A DNA stretch of 64,000 bases from Ophioderma brevispina (Eukaryota; Echinodermata; Ophiuroidea; Amphilepidida; Ophiodermatidae): positions 163,782 to 227,781 of the forward strand of contig JAMKCH010002916.1 of assembly GCA_023653785.1 (NCBI GenBank), read 5' to 3'. Each line of letters opens with the position of its first letter. Positions within the stretch are counted from its first letter, which is position 1. The notes beneath the pieces were generated by a model, which saw only the letters and a program-made list of their open reading frames with translations, ran no database searches and had not been told where the DNA came from. The position numbers and the translations under genes are program-made. Shown here piece by piece: positions 1 to 12,780 of this stretch.

Positions 1-1706
1 GCTATCGCAGATGGGGCCTTCTTGCATTAAACCCTCGCTATGAAGGTCCTTTGATGTGCAGTGTTGGAAAGGATTAGCCAATAGACAGGGGGATTTGCAA
101 TGTGTTTTGATACAACATTTTGTACATGACATTATGAGGTAAAGGTATGTATCTCAAATGAGGTTAAATGTGAAAGATGAGATGTTTGTCATGTGGACAT
201 GTCTGATAACTGGGATAGGATAATCCCTTTTCCTCAAGCAGCACTGAAAATTCCATAGGAACACATAGAATATCCTAGGAACTGTATTTACTGCTCTTTT
301 GACTTTTTTTTGGAGGGATGACTTCTTCAAAATGTTCTAACATTTATGGGAAGATGAGGCTGATTTACTCAATATGGGACCAAAATTTTCCAAATTTGTG
401 GAAATGTAGGACAATCCTGTTCCAAATGGCAAATTTATGTTAAAACTGGCATAAAATTGGCATCTGAGATAAAGCTATGAGTCCCATTTGTGCAGAGAGA
501 AATTGGTTTAAATATTCTACTTCCAGACTCTTTGAGGCACCATCTCCTATACTCGCACCAAATTTGTGTACTCCCTAGCTTCCTGGACTTTTTGCCAGCC
601 TCTTACCAAAAATTCTAATGAGGCACATTTATAATTTCACATACTTTCAGGCACCAACATCAATGACCGCAAACACCTTGACTTTTCAAAACCAGCTTTT
701 CAGTAATATCCATAATTGGCATCAGGGGCCAAGTTTCTGTTGTAAAACAAAGACACAAGTGAAAGCATACCTGCATTCACCAGTTTTTTCTACCCTCTGA
801 CAAGCATAGATGGCTTGTCATGTTCAAAGGATATATAGATGGAAAACTTCAGAACCCGATAGGCCATACACCTAAATACATGGAGCTAAGGATTCATCCA
901 AATGGCAGTTTACTTTCAGGTATGGTGCTGTCAGCTGAATTTTTCACCTTGGTAAGCCATACCCAGATTTTAGTCACAGCCAGAGGTTGCTTTACACAAA
1001 TACCTTGATGCGCTGTGATTTCAATATTGCATGTGACTTGATACATAGCAAACCCCAGACCCTTACGATCTTTTTAGCCCATAATTTGTCTGGCCAGAAG
1101 CAACAAGGGATTGCTTGGTGTGTGTGTGAAGTACATAAAATTATAGGCACATGCAATGCATTATTGGATAAGTGTAAACTTCCCAAATCTGAACCTGTTC
1201 ATGTTATAGACCAGTTACCGCTGTCATTCAAACCTGCTTACACCATCATGTTGTAAGCCGGACAACCTGGAGACACATTTACGACCAATGGCTCCCCATA
1301 TATCTCCAAACTGACACGACCTTCAGATCCCTGGCAACAACAAATTGAGCTAGATTTCTCTGCAAGGTTGACATTCTTTCCAAATTCTGTTTCAGTTTGC
1401 AAAATAAGATTGGCACCTACATGGCCCTGCAATACCATTTGTAAATCCATGGATTATTTACCCATTTCCTTTTTGTGGGTACAAGCAATAAATTACATAA
1501 AGCCTGGTCAATTGTTTTGACTGTAAGATGATTTATTTTGTGGAAGTAAAAATTGCATTGGAACACATAAACCATATAGGGTCTATGGAGAGATGGGTGA
1601 AGGGGTGGATGTGGGCTTGGCTTGCATTGAGCAAGCCTGCCAGACTGCAGGACCTTCCAACACCAGAGTCCAGATTTTTTTAACAGGGCTGGGGGTAGCT
1701 AGCTAA
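1..1706. other. Truncated element copy (1-41), then unassigned sequence
   Basis: Bases 1-41 match one arm of the small inverted-repeat element at 5717-5844, truncated by the window edge. The remainder holds no recognised gene. Between about 820 and 1520 both strands have coding-like open stretches (see findings), but I could not identify a family. Confidence 0.5.
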
Positions 1707-2195
1707 AGCCATAAGTCGTGTCCACACAGAGGCTGAAATTCCTGGAGTTTTCAAAACTCTGGAGTGTCGATCAGGGTTTTTGACCGTGTGGATGCATTCT
1801 GCGTTTTACACTCCGGAGTTTTATCGAGGGTCTAGCGGGGTTTTATCCCCCTAAAAAACTTGGGGGTGAAGCTCAACCTCCGATAACACTCCAGTGTGTT
1901 TTGGAGTGTCGTGCCGTGTGGACAGCTTCGGGGGATAGTGAGCAAACGTGACCTCGCAAGGTCATCTTTGTTGACAAATTCCTGTGTTTGAATATCATGC
2001 GGGAAAGTCCACGGCTTCCGGTATGTTGACTTCCGGTCTACACTCCGATATGAGAAGCGGAGGAGAATGGTCAGGGGGATGATTCGGTTTTGGCCATCGT
2101 GTGGACACAATTTGGAATGAAGTAAAATAATTGGATTAAATTTTCACCTCAGGAGTTTCAAACCCTTGGAGTTTTGTGACAGTGTGAACATGGCT
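1707..2195. mobile_element. Inverted-repeat element with repeated TCCACAC and GGAGTTTT motifs
   Basis: Ends AGCCATAAGTCGTGTCCACAC and GTGTGAACATGGCT are imperfect inverted repeats. The interior repeats CTGGAGTTTT/ACTCCGGAGTTTT and CGTGTGGA on both strands. No coding capacity. The next stretch, 2196-2581, shows nothing recognisable. Confidence 0.6.
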
Positions 2196-2581
2196 ATAAT
2201 GGTATTAAAAAGTTTGGGACAGGTTTAGGTGGGGGCTGTAGGAAGGCTCTTGTCTGTTGGATTGATTTGGTTAAGGTTAAGGTTTCAGGGGAAAAGTCCA
2301 GGTGAATGCTGCTGCATAGGCCTTGAATATGACAAAAGAGCGCAGTGCATTTCATATTTAGTTTCCAGGTAAGATAGTTTAGAGAGTGACAGAACTGGTT
2401 ACTAGTATACCAACCTCCCAGTCCCCTCATTCGCTATACTTTTAGCTACTTTTGAGTACCCATGCTTGTGTGCAATTGCAAATAAAGGGTGTTTTCCACA
2501 ATCAGTGTTGCAATTCAAGGGTTCTTTTCATTTGGAAAGTTAACAAACCTTTGAAAAGGGGTAGTTGCAGAAAACTTTGTA

Positions 2582-2936
2582 TTAAAGGCACTATCAGTGA
2601 TTTGCTATATCATAAAAAAAAATCATAAAAAATCAGATTTTTGCATGTCTGTAACAAGAATAGGTACCCTAAGGTATCCTTAGTGATAAGATTAAAAGCA
2701 ACCTAATAAGCACAAAATCAGATATTTTAGTCATTACTGTCCGTACGGACACTTACTACAACACGTAATTGAATGGGGATTTAAATCTTTGAACACTGCT
2801 GTTTTGTTCCTTTCTGTCAATTTTTCAGTTGGGAAAAAATAACATAAGAAATCTACTGACTTATCCTTCACTTTAAAAGCAATTCGTGCGAATTTTAAAT
2901 ATTTTGACTTGGGTGGATCACTGATAGTGGCTTTAA
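2582..2936. mobile_element. TTAA element, family A copy 1
   Basis: Bounded by TTAAAGGCACTATCAGTGAT and its near-perfect complement (19 of 20). The interior carries the palindrome GTCCGTACGGAC. Other copies are at 31506-31884, 33682-34017 and about 60000-60320. The short stretch after it to 3290 is AT-rich with nothing recognised. Confidence 0.8.
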
Positions 2937-3290
2937 TACAATTTAATTTTTATCCAGGATTGACAACGACTTTCATTTACAATGAAATGCAACATTTCGC
3001 ATGTATTCTCCTATTTTCATTACTACACCACTGATTATAATTCACACCCTTCTACAAGAAATATGCACTTTACACTTAATGTTGTTCTTCGTGTGTAAAC
3101 AATAATAAAACTTCATTAAAAATCAATCATAAAAAGTCACATAAAAAATTTTAAAATTTTTATTGGAAAAATTTACCTCCATTTCCATTATTCCCATGAC
3201 AGAAGATGTTCATGTGTAAAATTTCAGCACTCCCAAAATTTGTAAAATTTGTCTTGACATATTTTCAGAACTAAGCCAGGTTCTATATAT

Positions 3291-3808
3291 GTTGCCCCCG
3301 GGGGGGGCCACTTCTCAATGACAAGGGGGTATCATCCGTGTCCAAGCAATCACAAAAAGCACCCTAAATACGTATTTCCGAAGCTTGAATTTTCACCCCT
3401 AAACACGTATCAGCAGCGCAATAAAAAAAAAAAAAAAAAAAAGGAGTCGTCATTTCTCAATCTCAAACCAACAGGCCTGTACTAAAAATAATGAGTATGG
3501 TTTCTTTACCGCGCGTAGCGCGGAAAATTTTGGAAATTTGGGGATTTGAAAGCACAGGTTTGAAGGCAAGTGCAGACTTCCGGAACACTTTTTAAATTTT
3601 TTTTAGGCTAAAATGAATATGGACCCTAAATGCGTAAGTCCTCATTTAGAAAATATAACCCTTTTTCTTCATTTTTAGTGATTTTAGACCCTTTTCACGT
3701 TACGTACGTAACGTGCCTGATCCTGAAAAAACTACCCTTTTTACGTGAATTCTTGGACACGGATGATACCCCCTTGCCTATGAAGACTGATCCCCCCGGG
3801 ATGTTGCC
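3291..3808. mobile_element. Inverted-repeat element with CCCCCGGG ends
   Basis: GGGGGTATCATCCGTGTCCA near 3325-3345 has its exact complement near 3752-3775, and outer ends are G/C runs. It contains an A-run (3423-3442). The 76-codon frame at 3630 is not a gene. 3809-4562 has no recognised feature. Confidence 0.65.
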
Positions 3809-4562
3809 TTTCAAAGAAATCCCAGAGAAGATGAAGAAAGCATCCGAAATATTTTTATAGCGAAATTCCTAAAACAACTGTTGACAATTTTTACCTTTGG
3901 CTTTTAGCATCATGATTGAATGTGTTTATGTGTCTTATGGTGTAAGCTACATGTGGTGACACAAGATATACAACCAATAATTCATGTCAAAAAGTAATTA
4001 CATATTTAACCTTTTTATCTCCCTGGCTTTAGCCATGAAGGGGGAATGTTGTGATACTTTGAAAATGGAGATTTTCTATGTTTATTTTTTGTGCTTTCCA
4101 TGCTTCAAGCAGCTTCTGCAAAAAAAGGATTTCTTTTGGGTATAAAATCAACCCAAGTTTTCATTTCCCAAAAAGAAACTGTCCCATGTAAGATTTTGCC
4201 CTCTAAATTCATAAAAGATATTTTTTAACGCTTATTAAGCTTATTTTATGCTTACAGCAAACCTCAAAGTTCTGCCCTTCTGAAAACCCATTTGAGTTCC
4301 CTCCCCCCCAAAAAAAAGAACATATGCCCTCCCTCAAAAAATATATCAGTATAAATTTTGTCTGACTTCAGGATGAATTTCTAAAGTGCTTTTTGTGGTC
4401 CTAGCACCTTTATTTTTATTTATTCACATCTTTTCTGATGTTGCAGTTTTATTTTGTCTCATTTGTTATGAGTGACTCAGGGGTGAATGGGGGGGGAGGA
4501 CAAGCTCATTGTGCCCCTCCCATTATTTTTGTTATATTTTGATTTTGATGTTATGAGTAATT

Positions 4563-4713
4563 CAGGGGCGGATTTGGTGTGTGCACTCGATGTGCCCCTC
4601 TCCCCCCCCCCAATTTTTGCAGAGCACAGGGAGCCGGTTTGACTTTTTTGCGGGGGAACGGCAAAGGAATAGTGACTGGCGCCCCCTATTGAGAATTCCT
4701 GGATCCGTTCCTG
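4563..4713. mobile_element. hAT-like short element
   Basis: Starts CAGGGGCGGATTTGG and ends CTGGATCCGTTCCTG. Flanks GAGTAATT and GATTAATT look like an 8-bp target duplication with one change. A C-run lies inside. Confidence 0.55.
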
Positions 4714-4719
4714 TGATTA

Positions 4720-4905
4720 ATTGTATCACAGTGCCCAGGTCACTGTGTTGTAATTTCTGTCCATTTATGAACAGAAAAGACAAAATTTCAAAACTGTATC
4801 TTAGAGTAGATCGATTTTGCACGTAAGATAAGGCACTCATACTCTCCTTAGGGCAATAGTTCAGATGATATAAAAATCTCATTTTTACGAGGCAGATTGG
4901 AGGAA
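4720..4905. mobile_element. TTAA element family B, 5'-truncated copy
   Basis: Shares with 5309-5619 the stretch from the GTGTTGTAATTTCTGTCC region through GTTCAGATGATATAAAAATC. The left end is missing. 4906-5308 has nothing recognised. Confidence 0.6.
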
Positions 4906-5308
4906 CACTCGAAGCCCTACTTTAAGTCTCATGCCTCTAGTAGCTCTTTCTTCACCTTATTTCAAGGAAAGGATTTATTAGATGTGGGTGTTTATAACAT
5001 ACCATTACACATTATGCTGATGTAAGTAGGTTGTGTGTACTAACACATAAGAAGAAGAAGATTTATTGTGAAAAAGTGATCAAATTCTTTCATGAAATAG
5101 GCCTGCCTGTAATAGTATTTACATGAATTAAATGTGTCATGAAAAGAATGCTGCTTTGACAAAAAACTCATAGGAAGCAAAATCAGAGGTTTGCAAAAGT
5201 TAATTTATGTTTTTTTATTTGGGAACTTTTTTCTGATTTTGGCATTTGTCTTATGAAAATGAAGCTTTAAAATACATAGAAGATTAACCACTTAAGTCTG
5301 GGCTGTTC

Positions 5309-5619
5309 TTAAAGGTGCATTACATGATTTCAGAACCTTCTGTTTTATTCATTGTTTACTTGATATCTTTGAGAAAAGCTTATTCATAACTTTTCAGTTG
5401 ATTCTGACCTTGTGGTTTTGTGTTATGGGTAAATGCTGCTTTCCCACGGTTCCATAGGCCAGTGTGCTGTAATTTCTGTCCGTTTATGGACAGAAAATAC
5501 AAATTGCATGTAAGATTGGGTATACATTGATTACTAATGTTAACGGTTCAGATGATATAAAAATCTCTTTTTTGAGGTAAGTCGGGGGACGAGGCTGTGG
5601 ATCATGAAATGCCTTTTAA
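5309..5619. mobile_element. TTAA element, family B copy
   Basis: Ends TTAAAGGTGCATTACATGAT and ATCATGAAATGCCTTTTAA, flanked by TTAA on both sides. An internal palindrome of TCTGTCC / GGACAGA type is present. A full sister copy is at 30259-30602. Confidence 0.8.
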
Positions 5620-5716
5620 TTAGGAACAAATATATTCTTATTAAGCAATTAATTGGAACATAATATTTAGGTAAAATGGCCCGATGTGCAGGAAACCTAG
5701 CCCACAGTAATTTTCT

Positions 5717-5844
5717 AGAGTTTCTGGCAAAAAGGCCCCATCTGCAATAGCTGCCAGGTGTTAGATTTGGCAGGTATATCAATAAGAACACAACTGACAA
5801 ATGGCAGCTATTGCAGATGGGACCTTCTTGCAGTAAACCCTCTG
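5717..5844. mobile_element. Small inverted-repeat element (GCAGATGGGACC type)
   Basis: Arms 5717-5756 and 5802-5844 are complementary around the core TGGCAGCTATTGCAGATGG. A second, truncated copy opens the window. 5845-6565 has no recognised feature beyond AT-rich sequence. Confidence 0.65.
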
Positions 5845-6565
5845 TAGGTACACTTATCCCAGGTCAAAGTGTCAGAAAGTGGGGGCATTGATGATGATGA
5901 CCATGATGCCCAAAGGGGGGTCACAACTCAACTTAGCCAAATGAAGATTATTTCTGTTTAATTAACTCAACTCAGTTAATTCATCTCAACTCAACTTGAC
6001 TGAATCAAGTGTCATTTTTTGAGCAATATTTTCTGGATCGATCCGGTAAAAGGATTAAAATCGTTTAATAGAAAGTGATCTTCTCCAGTATTTCTTCCTT
6101 TTTACCAGAAAAAACCTGCTTTTGGAAGGATTTTTGCCAGAGAACATACCGGATCACACCTTTAGAAAAAGCCCCATTTCTGCATCAGTGCCCATGCAGT
6201 AAAAAATTCAGAAATTGGCGGGGTCACTGAAGTGAACATGGCAAAATGACTACAAATATCATTTTACGCTGTGTAAGTGCTCGCTGTGTTCTTACTAGCG
6301 TAATACTCATCTTTGTAGCTGACAATGAAGCGAAAAAGTATCTTTGTCTTCTAACTTGTCTAACTCATCATGAAACATAAAGGAAAGACAACACACTATT
6401 TTGAAAGAGGTCAATCAACAATGCACCATTGACCATGGGTGATCTCTTCCCGGCAATTTCCACTTGGGTCACTGAAGTTGGTTATTTTCCTGAATGCTTG
6501 AGCCAGTATAGAAATTACCCTCTCTCCACTATTGTGCACTATTTAGTTAAAGTTAGTTAAACCAA

Positions 6566-6850
6566 AGTTTTAAATCCGATGTTGTCCCCGCTAAACGGGG
6601 GTGGCCGGATACACCTCACACTCGGCAATACTGCTGTGTGAGGATTTATTGGAGCAAAAGATAATTGACCGGATGCCCTTCCTGACGTCAATCCACAGTT
6701 TTTGGCGGTGGGCCTAGCCTTTGGGCAACCACGCCCACCATGCAAGGCAGCATGTGCTGAATGGCCACCATTAGCTCTCCAGAGCTGATGTCCTTGTAGG
6801 TAGATCTTCTTTTTCATTCTACCAGGGTAACCAGCTACCCTCCTCATCAA
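6566..6850 (+). repeat. Interspersed repeat family C, copy 1
   Basis: Shares with 33169-33560 a start GTTTTAAATCCG, the block GGATTTATTGGAGCAAA and an end in CTACCAGGGTAACCAGCTA. A partial copy is at 10012-10190. The type is undetermined (possibly a retroelement tail). Confidence 0.7.
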
Positions 6851-7130
6851 AGAAATATTTTACCGGTAAAATACTGGATGCTCAATAGAAAAAATGTTAT
6901 ATGATATGTACCAGAAAATGTCCTGGGATGAATGTGTATTCTGGGCCCAAATATCCTTCAACAGGCAGTTTTAATTTCCGTTGAGGCTGTCGAATTCATA
7001 GGTGGTGGCACAAGACAAAATTTCGTTCTAAGTGTTCTTGCGTGCGTCAGATCCCATACATCCTTCCGCCTCCCTCTGTGTTCTCCAATAGGAGTGTGAC
7101 GTTGGCGTAAGCAGTAAAAAGTTCGAGGGT

Positions 7131-7240
7131 TGAGAGAATCGGGCCTATGCAGACGCAGAATGCGGTAATGCAGTGAGAGTGCCCATGCCCAGCTTTGTTC
7201 AGAAATGTGACCGCATAAGTTCAAAGGCCCCTCGATTGAC
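7131..7240. repeat. Partial copy of the 7528-7742 palindromic element
   Basis: Shares the GCGGTAATGCAGTGAGAG and GTGACCGCATAA blocks with the full palindrome 400 bp downstream but lacks the second arm. Confidence 0.6.
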
Positions 7241-7527
7241 ATGTCTTACATACTCAGAGATGGAACTTTTCCGGAAATTTCCGGATTTTAGGCCATCAAT
7301 AAAAAAAAAAATCCGGAAATGTAAAAAAAAAATAACAAAAAATGTTTTTTTTTTATTTCTGAGATCAAAGTGTTAATGATAAAGGTAAACTGCATTAGAA
7401 ATCCAAGTTTTAAGTACCATTTTATTTTAGAGAAGGGGTCTTGTACCTAAAATCACATAAGGAAGTACATTGCTTGAAATTTTGGATTTTCAGGAAATGG
7501 GACTACTCCTCTGTTACATCTCTGCAT

Positions 7528-7742
7528 ACTTACGAGGTTTAGAAAATTGGGCCTATGCAGATGCAGATGCGGTAATGCAGTGAGAGCGCCCATGCACAGC
7601 TGTGTTCAGGAATGTGACCGCATAAATTAAAAGTCCACTCAATCAATATCGGTCACATTCCTGAACACAGCTGGGCATGGGCGCTCTCACTGCATTACCG
7701 CATCTGCATCTGCATCCACCCAGTTTTATAAACCTCGTAAGT
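7528..7742. mobile_element. 215-bp near-perfect palindromic element
   Basis: Begins ACTTACGAGGTTT and ends with its complement AAACCTCGTAAGT. Arms include GCGGTAATGCAGTGAGAGCG and its complement, with a centre near 7635. It would form a long hairpin. Confidence 0.8.
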
Positions 7743-10011
7743 GTATCGGTGGTATTTTATTTTGGCAATGAGTATCTTTGTTTAAAAACATGCCCTGCCA
7801 TTGCGTATACCCTGACACATATTTCCGTTCTCTATGCCTGTTTACATTATCAATTTATGAAACATGTTTTATGAAGCTAGGTTTTCAAAACATGTTCATA
7901 AGTCATAACTGATTGTTGTGAAAACATGCATTATACATGATATTATGAACATTGAGAGTGTTTTTGCTTGGGTAAAGCTGGTCTAAGTATGCTGGGAATG
8001 TCATAATTCACTCAATCCAATGTGTGGGGGAAGGAGTACGAAAGCAAAAAGGAAAATGTAGGGACACACCTATAAATTAGTCTCTATAACAGTCTGGACA
8101 CTCAATATATTGTATGCTGAAATTAGTATGGGGGTGTTAAGATTATAGTTCAGGGGGAAGAGGCTGGTTTGAACAATATGGTTTTATGTCCCACAATGCT
8201 CTGCAGGATGTCTACACTTTTCTGTCAAATGCATTTTGAAGATTTGGCCTACAATAATTGTCCTGAACCTAAGACAGAGAATCATTTTCATAGCAGTGGT
8301 ATTGATTAATATGTGTGCAGCCTAATTCCTTAACTGTATCGTAGTCGGAATCCACTACTCAAACTATTGACCTGCCCGTCTAATATGACACAATATTAGA
8401 TAGGCAAAACAACAAATCCTATTTTTTATTCTTAAATAATATGCCAATTAGCTCATGAATAATTAATTAGTTTGTACCCAAAAATGACAAAGAAATAAAA
8501 ACAAAAAATAAATAAATAGATTTTAACATTTAAAGTGACACAGGGTATATACACCAATGTCATGCTTAAGCAAAGTCCGTACTGTGCTCCTACAAAAAAT
8601 TAAGAGATCATGAGTTGATTTGGATTATTTTCCATAATTTTATTGACATTTTTTTGTTGCACCCCATTTGCACAGTTAGTACCTGTGAAGTAACTGTGAA
8701 GGTACTTCCGAGTAACTGCAGAGGCACTCCACTACTGGTAGCCTACATGTGTACCTGTCAGACACCTAGCAGGCAACTGCAGAGTAGACAATAGGAATGG
8801 TACTGCTAAGTAAACATAGCTGCTATCCACCCAGTGGCTTGTGTACTTCACAAGTACTTAGTTGTAGGTACTGCATTAATAATGCATCAAGGAGGTACCC
8901 TTGGAGTAGAACTAAGAGTATACACAGAATAGCCTAAGCTCTGGGTTACACCGTGAAGAAATTGGTTGTGTATAATTAATGATAGCACTAACAAAGACCT
9001 GGATAGAACAACCAAATTGACAAATTTACACATTGGGATCGGAATGATCTTACAGATATTTGACCAGTTTATGATTCTTGCCAAAGTTTACAAACACACC
9101 TATTTTTTTCTTTGTGTGTTTTATTTATCAAAAATCAGAAAAATAGGACGAAAGACAAAGACAAACTCATTCTCACACCACACACACACCTCACACCATC
9201 TTGATGTTGCCTTGGCATTACAATAAAGTGTACAGGACCATCAACAAAAGATTTTGATATAACTATTCCTTTTCTTGGCTAGTATGAATAGCTTGTCTGC
9301 TGTACTGATATCCTACCCAAGGATATAAAATAATGATAAGCGTAATCATCCTCTCATATTGCGTTTATCCTGCGGGTGACCTAGCAACAACTGATTTTGA
9401 AGAGACCACCCATATCTGTATGTAACGTAGATAATGAATGCTAGTAAATGGGCATGTTTTAGTTGTATTTACAAATAAAACCCCTTTTAAAAGATAATAT
9501 ATTTACATTTGTGTCATTCAAGAAGTATATTTGATTCAAATTTTGAGATTAAATATGTTGTAAGTCATTTTGACTGCAGGTTTCATAGAAGGTTTTACGT
9601 CAATCTCTCTTGAAATCGCACACAGGTTGTGCACTATTTACTGATTCTGAAAAGCACCAGAAAATAACTTCCTGCATGAAGTTGCAGGGTGGGAAGATTT
9701 GGGGATGGTATACAATTTGTGATTCCACTTTTGTGATCCTACTTTCTATGACCCCATTTGACTAACTTGTTTTGTAGGTACAAACGAGATTTTCAAGGCA
9801 TCCATTTCTGTTATATGTAGTGTCTATATAGATTAGGCACAGAATAGATTTCCTACCTTGTATTTCACTACAGAAATGTCATAAAAATGAAAAAAAAAGG
9901 TGATTTTGATTTTCTTATATTTCAATATAAAACAGGCTGAACTTACTACTTGCTCCAATTGGAAATTAGAAATTTCACAATTTTCATGCCAAAGAAATTT
10001 CAGCTTAATCC
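7743..10011. other. No gene recognised
   Basis: AT-rich sequence with short, unrelated reading frames. Around 8680-8880 GTAC/GTACT words are over-represented without clear periodicity. A CACAC-rich tract is at 9177-9200. Confidence 0.6.
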
Positions 10012-10190
10012 TTAGCTCTCCAGAGCCGACGCCCTTGTAGGTAGATTTTCTTTTTAGTTCTACCAGGGTAATCAGCTACCCTCCTCATCGGATTTCCTTG
10101 GAAACCTGATGGGGTGATGGTTTAGCTGCCCGACAACCCAGCCTTGGAACAGGTAGTACTGGTTACCAGGATACCACCACTGCCGTCGCC
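10012..10190 (+). repeat. Family C partial copy
   Basis: GCTCTCCAGAGCCGACG through CCAGGATACCA matches 33367-33540. It runs directly into a CCA/TCA microsatellite. Confidence 0.65.
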
Positions 10191-10199
10191 GCCACCACC

Positions 10200-10230
<31 letters not shown>

Positions 10231-10232
10231 CG
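10172..10232. repeat. (CCA)n/(TCA)n microsatellite
   Basis: Successive CCA triplets change to TCA triplets. It produces a poly-Pro/Ser frame with no other coding support. 10233-10916 holds a further fragment of family C near 10560-10630 and nothing else. Confidence 0.85.
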
Positions 10233-10916
10233 ACCTCAGTCGACCATTGTCATCATGAGAGGAAGTTACAGCTGGTTTGATAATAGCTTGGCACCGGGAT
10301 TTCCAGTCATTTTTGTCTTCCATGAGGCCTATGAGGGCTGCCAGCTCAGACACACATTCAAATCCCCTGTGTCCTCTAGAAGGGTGTACAAAATATGTTT
10401 TATTCCTTGCGCCAGTAATACCATGTTTTGGATCCCAGAGAATGAACTTGGTGACAGTAAAAATGACCCCCAGCCCTTAGTCTATTTTCTCTGATTTTGT
10501 GGATATCTTTGGGAGATCACCATAGAGCTGTTGGTTGGGGATCTTCTGTTTCCAACTTATATTAAGGGCTGCCCTTAAAAGCCATGTAACCAGGATACCA
10601 GTAGCAGACCCTCAAAGAAAACCTGATGTGACATCCAGATGACATGATAAAAATACAAGCATTCTACTAAAATCTCAGGCTTGATGGTGTGGGTGGCAGG
10701 GACAACTTCAATTTCTTGTTCATGATGAAGGTGTTAAGAGCCCTTTTGAGGTCTTTAAACAATATTTTTGATTTATTAAAGGATTACAAGCTGTAAAGCT
10801 GTATCACTTTTGTTTTGTTATTTCAAAGTTCATCCCCTGACATACTTTTCAAGAAATGTTTGTAAATGAAATGGCTATGTATAGTCAAATGCACTGTGGA
10901 ACAAGTCGTAAATAGA

Positions 10917-11660
10917 AAGTAAGGACACGGTGGCACTGTTATGTCACAGAGGTTATAAGTTCAAATCCCTTCAGGGTTGTGTCCTTGAATAAGGCACTTT
11001 ACCTTGCTTGCCTCCCTCTCTCCATGGAAGAGTAAAAAAATAGTACTGGTATATGATGCTAAGACATGTTTGTTCAGTGGTTAACTAGTGCATTTGACTC
11101 ATTATTAGAAGGTTGTGGGTTCAAACCCTGTTAGAGCCATCATGTTCTGTCCTTGAACAAGGCACTTTAAATTGCTTGCTTCCCTCCACCCAGGAGTATA
11201 AATTGGGACCAGTATATTTTGTATGGGAAGACATGTTTATTCAGTGGTAACAGCATTTGACTCATGATCAAAAGGTTGTGGGTTCAAACCATGACAGAGT
11301 CAGCATGCTGTGTTCTTAGTCAAGGCACTTTACCTTCCTTGCCTCACTACCCAGGAATTGGTACTGGCCTATGCTGGGAAGATTGTTTAGTGGTCATAAC
11401 ATTTGACTCATGATCAGAAGGTTGTTGGTTCAAACCCTGTCAGGGTCAGCATGTAAAGTCCTTGAGCAAGGTACTTTCCCTTGCTTGACTGAAACTCTTC
11501 ATCCAAGAGTATAAGTTGGTACCAGTGTATGCTGCAAAGACATGTTGGTTCAGTGGTTAGAGCATTAGACTGATGATCAGAAGGTTACAGGTTCAAACCC
11601 TGTCGGAGCCAGCCTGAGGAGCCGGCCTGCTATATCTTAGGGCAAGGAACTTTGCCTTGT
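10917..11660 (+). repeat. Tandem array of about five tRNA-like units
   Basis: Each unit of roughly 140-170 bp has an A-box-like GTGGTTA...GCATTTGACTC, GATCAGAAGGTTGTGGGTTC and a B-box GGTTCAAACCC. A tail follows with CCTTGAxCAAGGCACTTTACC and GAGTATAAxTTGGTACCAGT. B-boxes fall near 10961, 11119, 11281, 11429 and 11590. This is a SINE-type tRNA-derived unit, multiplied head to tail. The last unit is closest to a real tRNA head. Confidence 0.75.
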
Positions 11661-12179
11661 AACATATTTGAGTAATATGTTACCGGCGAATAGCAACTTA
11701 TTTTGAATCGTTCGTTCGTGCGTGCAAGATCTTATTTGGAATGAAGGTGTTAAAGAATGAGAATAATGGTATTGTTTTTAGCCTCTGCTGTGTATCGGGT
11801 CATACCACACAGGCAACAGCACTATTTTAGGGTAAATCAACTCGGGTGCGCCTCATTGTTTTTCTTTAAACATATATAATGCTGTATTGTATGCCACATG
11901 CCACCTTAAATATAAAAGTTTTACAACATTGAGTAAATTGAATAAACATTTCAATGTGACACCATTATTTTGACAAGATTCATAAGACTATTATATACAT
12001 TAATACATTTTTCATTTTAACTTGTGTTTCTTTTTGATTCCATTTTATTTCATATAATCTTTCTTTAACATGTGACAACAAGTAGTACATCTTGGGTGTT
12101 TTGAACAAAATTATCTGAAACAGTCTGAAAGGATGAAAAAATAACTTTTCCAGTTATATCTTACTTTTGAACATTTAAG
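11661..12179. other. No gene recognised
   Basis: AT-rich; no element boundaries, reading frames or periodicity that I could support. Confidence 0.5.
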
Positions 12180-12780
12180 TTAAAGGCAGTCAGTCCTGAG
12201 GTCACAGTGACACAATTGATAACCGTAGAAATTGTTGTACGACGTCAGAAGGCATGGATTTGCACAAACACAAATGACACGCGTCCTTGCTCTTTGTTTG
12301 ATTCCCCACACAGGTCTGTAGTGCAAATCAGTGATGTTTTTCGCCATGTTAAAGTATAGGGGAATTCATGTTCAAACTGGCTATCTATGAACTAACCATG
12401 GTCTTCGCTTTCTCAAAACAGATACAGCTTCACGTGCACAGACTTTTCTACAGATAAGATGTCCCTTTATAATTTGGTCAACTTTAAAATGATGTGGGGC
12501 TCCTGAATTTGTCAAGACCACGCATTATTTAAACACGATTTTTTTCACTTTTCATCCTTGTTTTTCACCCCCAAAATATCATTATAATTATACTATCTGA
12601 GGTATGAAGTAGACTTTTAGCAACATTTCTGCAATATTTGTAAAATGAAACAACGTATTTACGAGCCCCCAAGACGAAGTTGTTTCAAACGTTTCCTACC
12701 AACTGGAGAGGTCAGCGCTGCACCATTGTTTTCATGCGAAAAAGAAAATAAAGCATGCCAGCGTGACCTCCTGTCTCACT
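12180..12780. mobile_element. Possible TTAA element abutting family D
   Basis: Left end TTAAAGGCAGTCAGTCCTGA followed by GGTCACAGTGAC. Near 12755-12780 the complementary GCGTGACCTCCTGTCTCACTG appears, but the expected CCTTTAA end is missing where family D begins. Confidence 0.45.

Noticed and set aside
10144..10494. 116-codon frame with poly-Pro/Ser
   Set aside because: Starts in repeat family C and crosses the CCA/TCA microsatellite; no family match.
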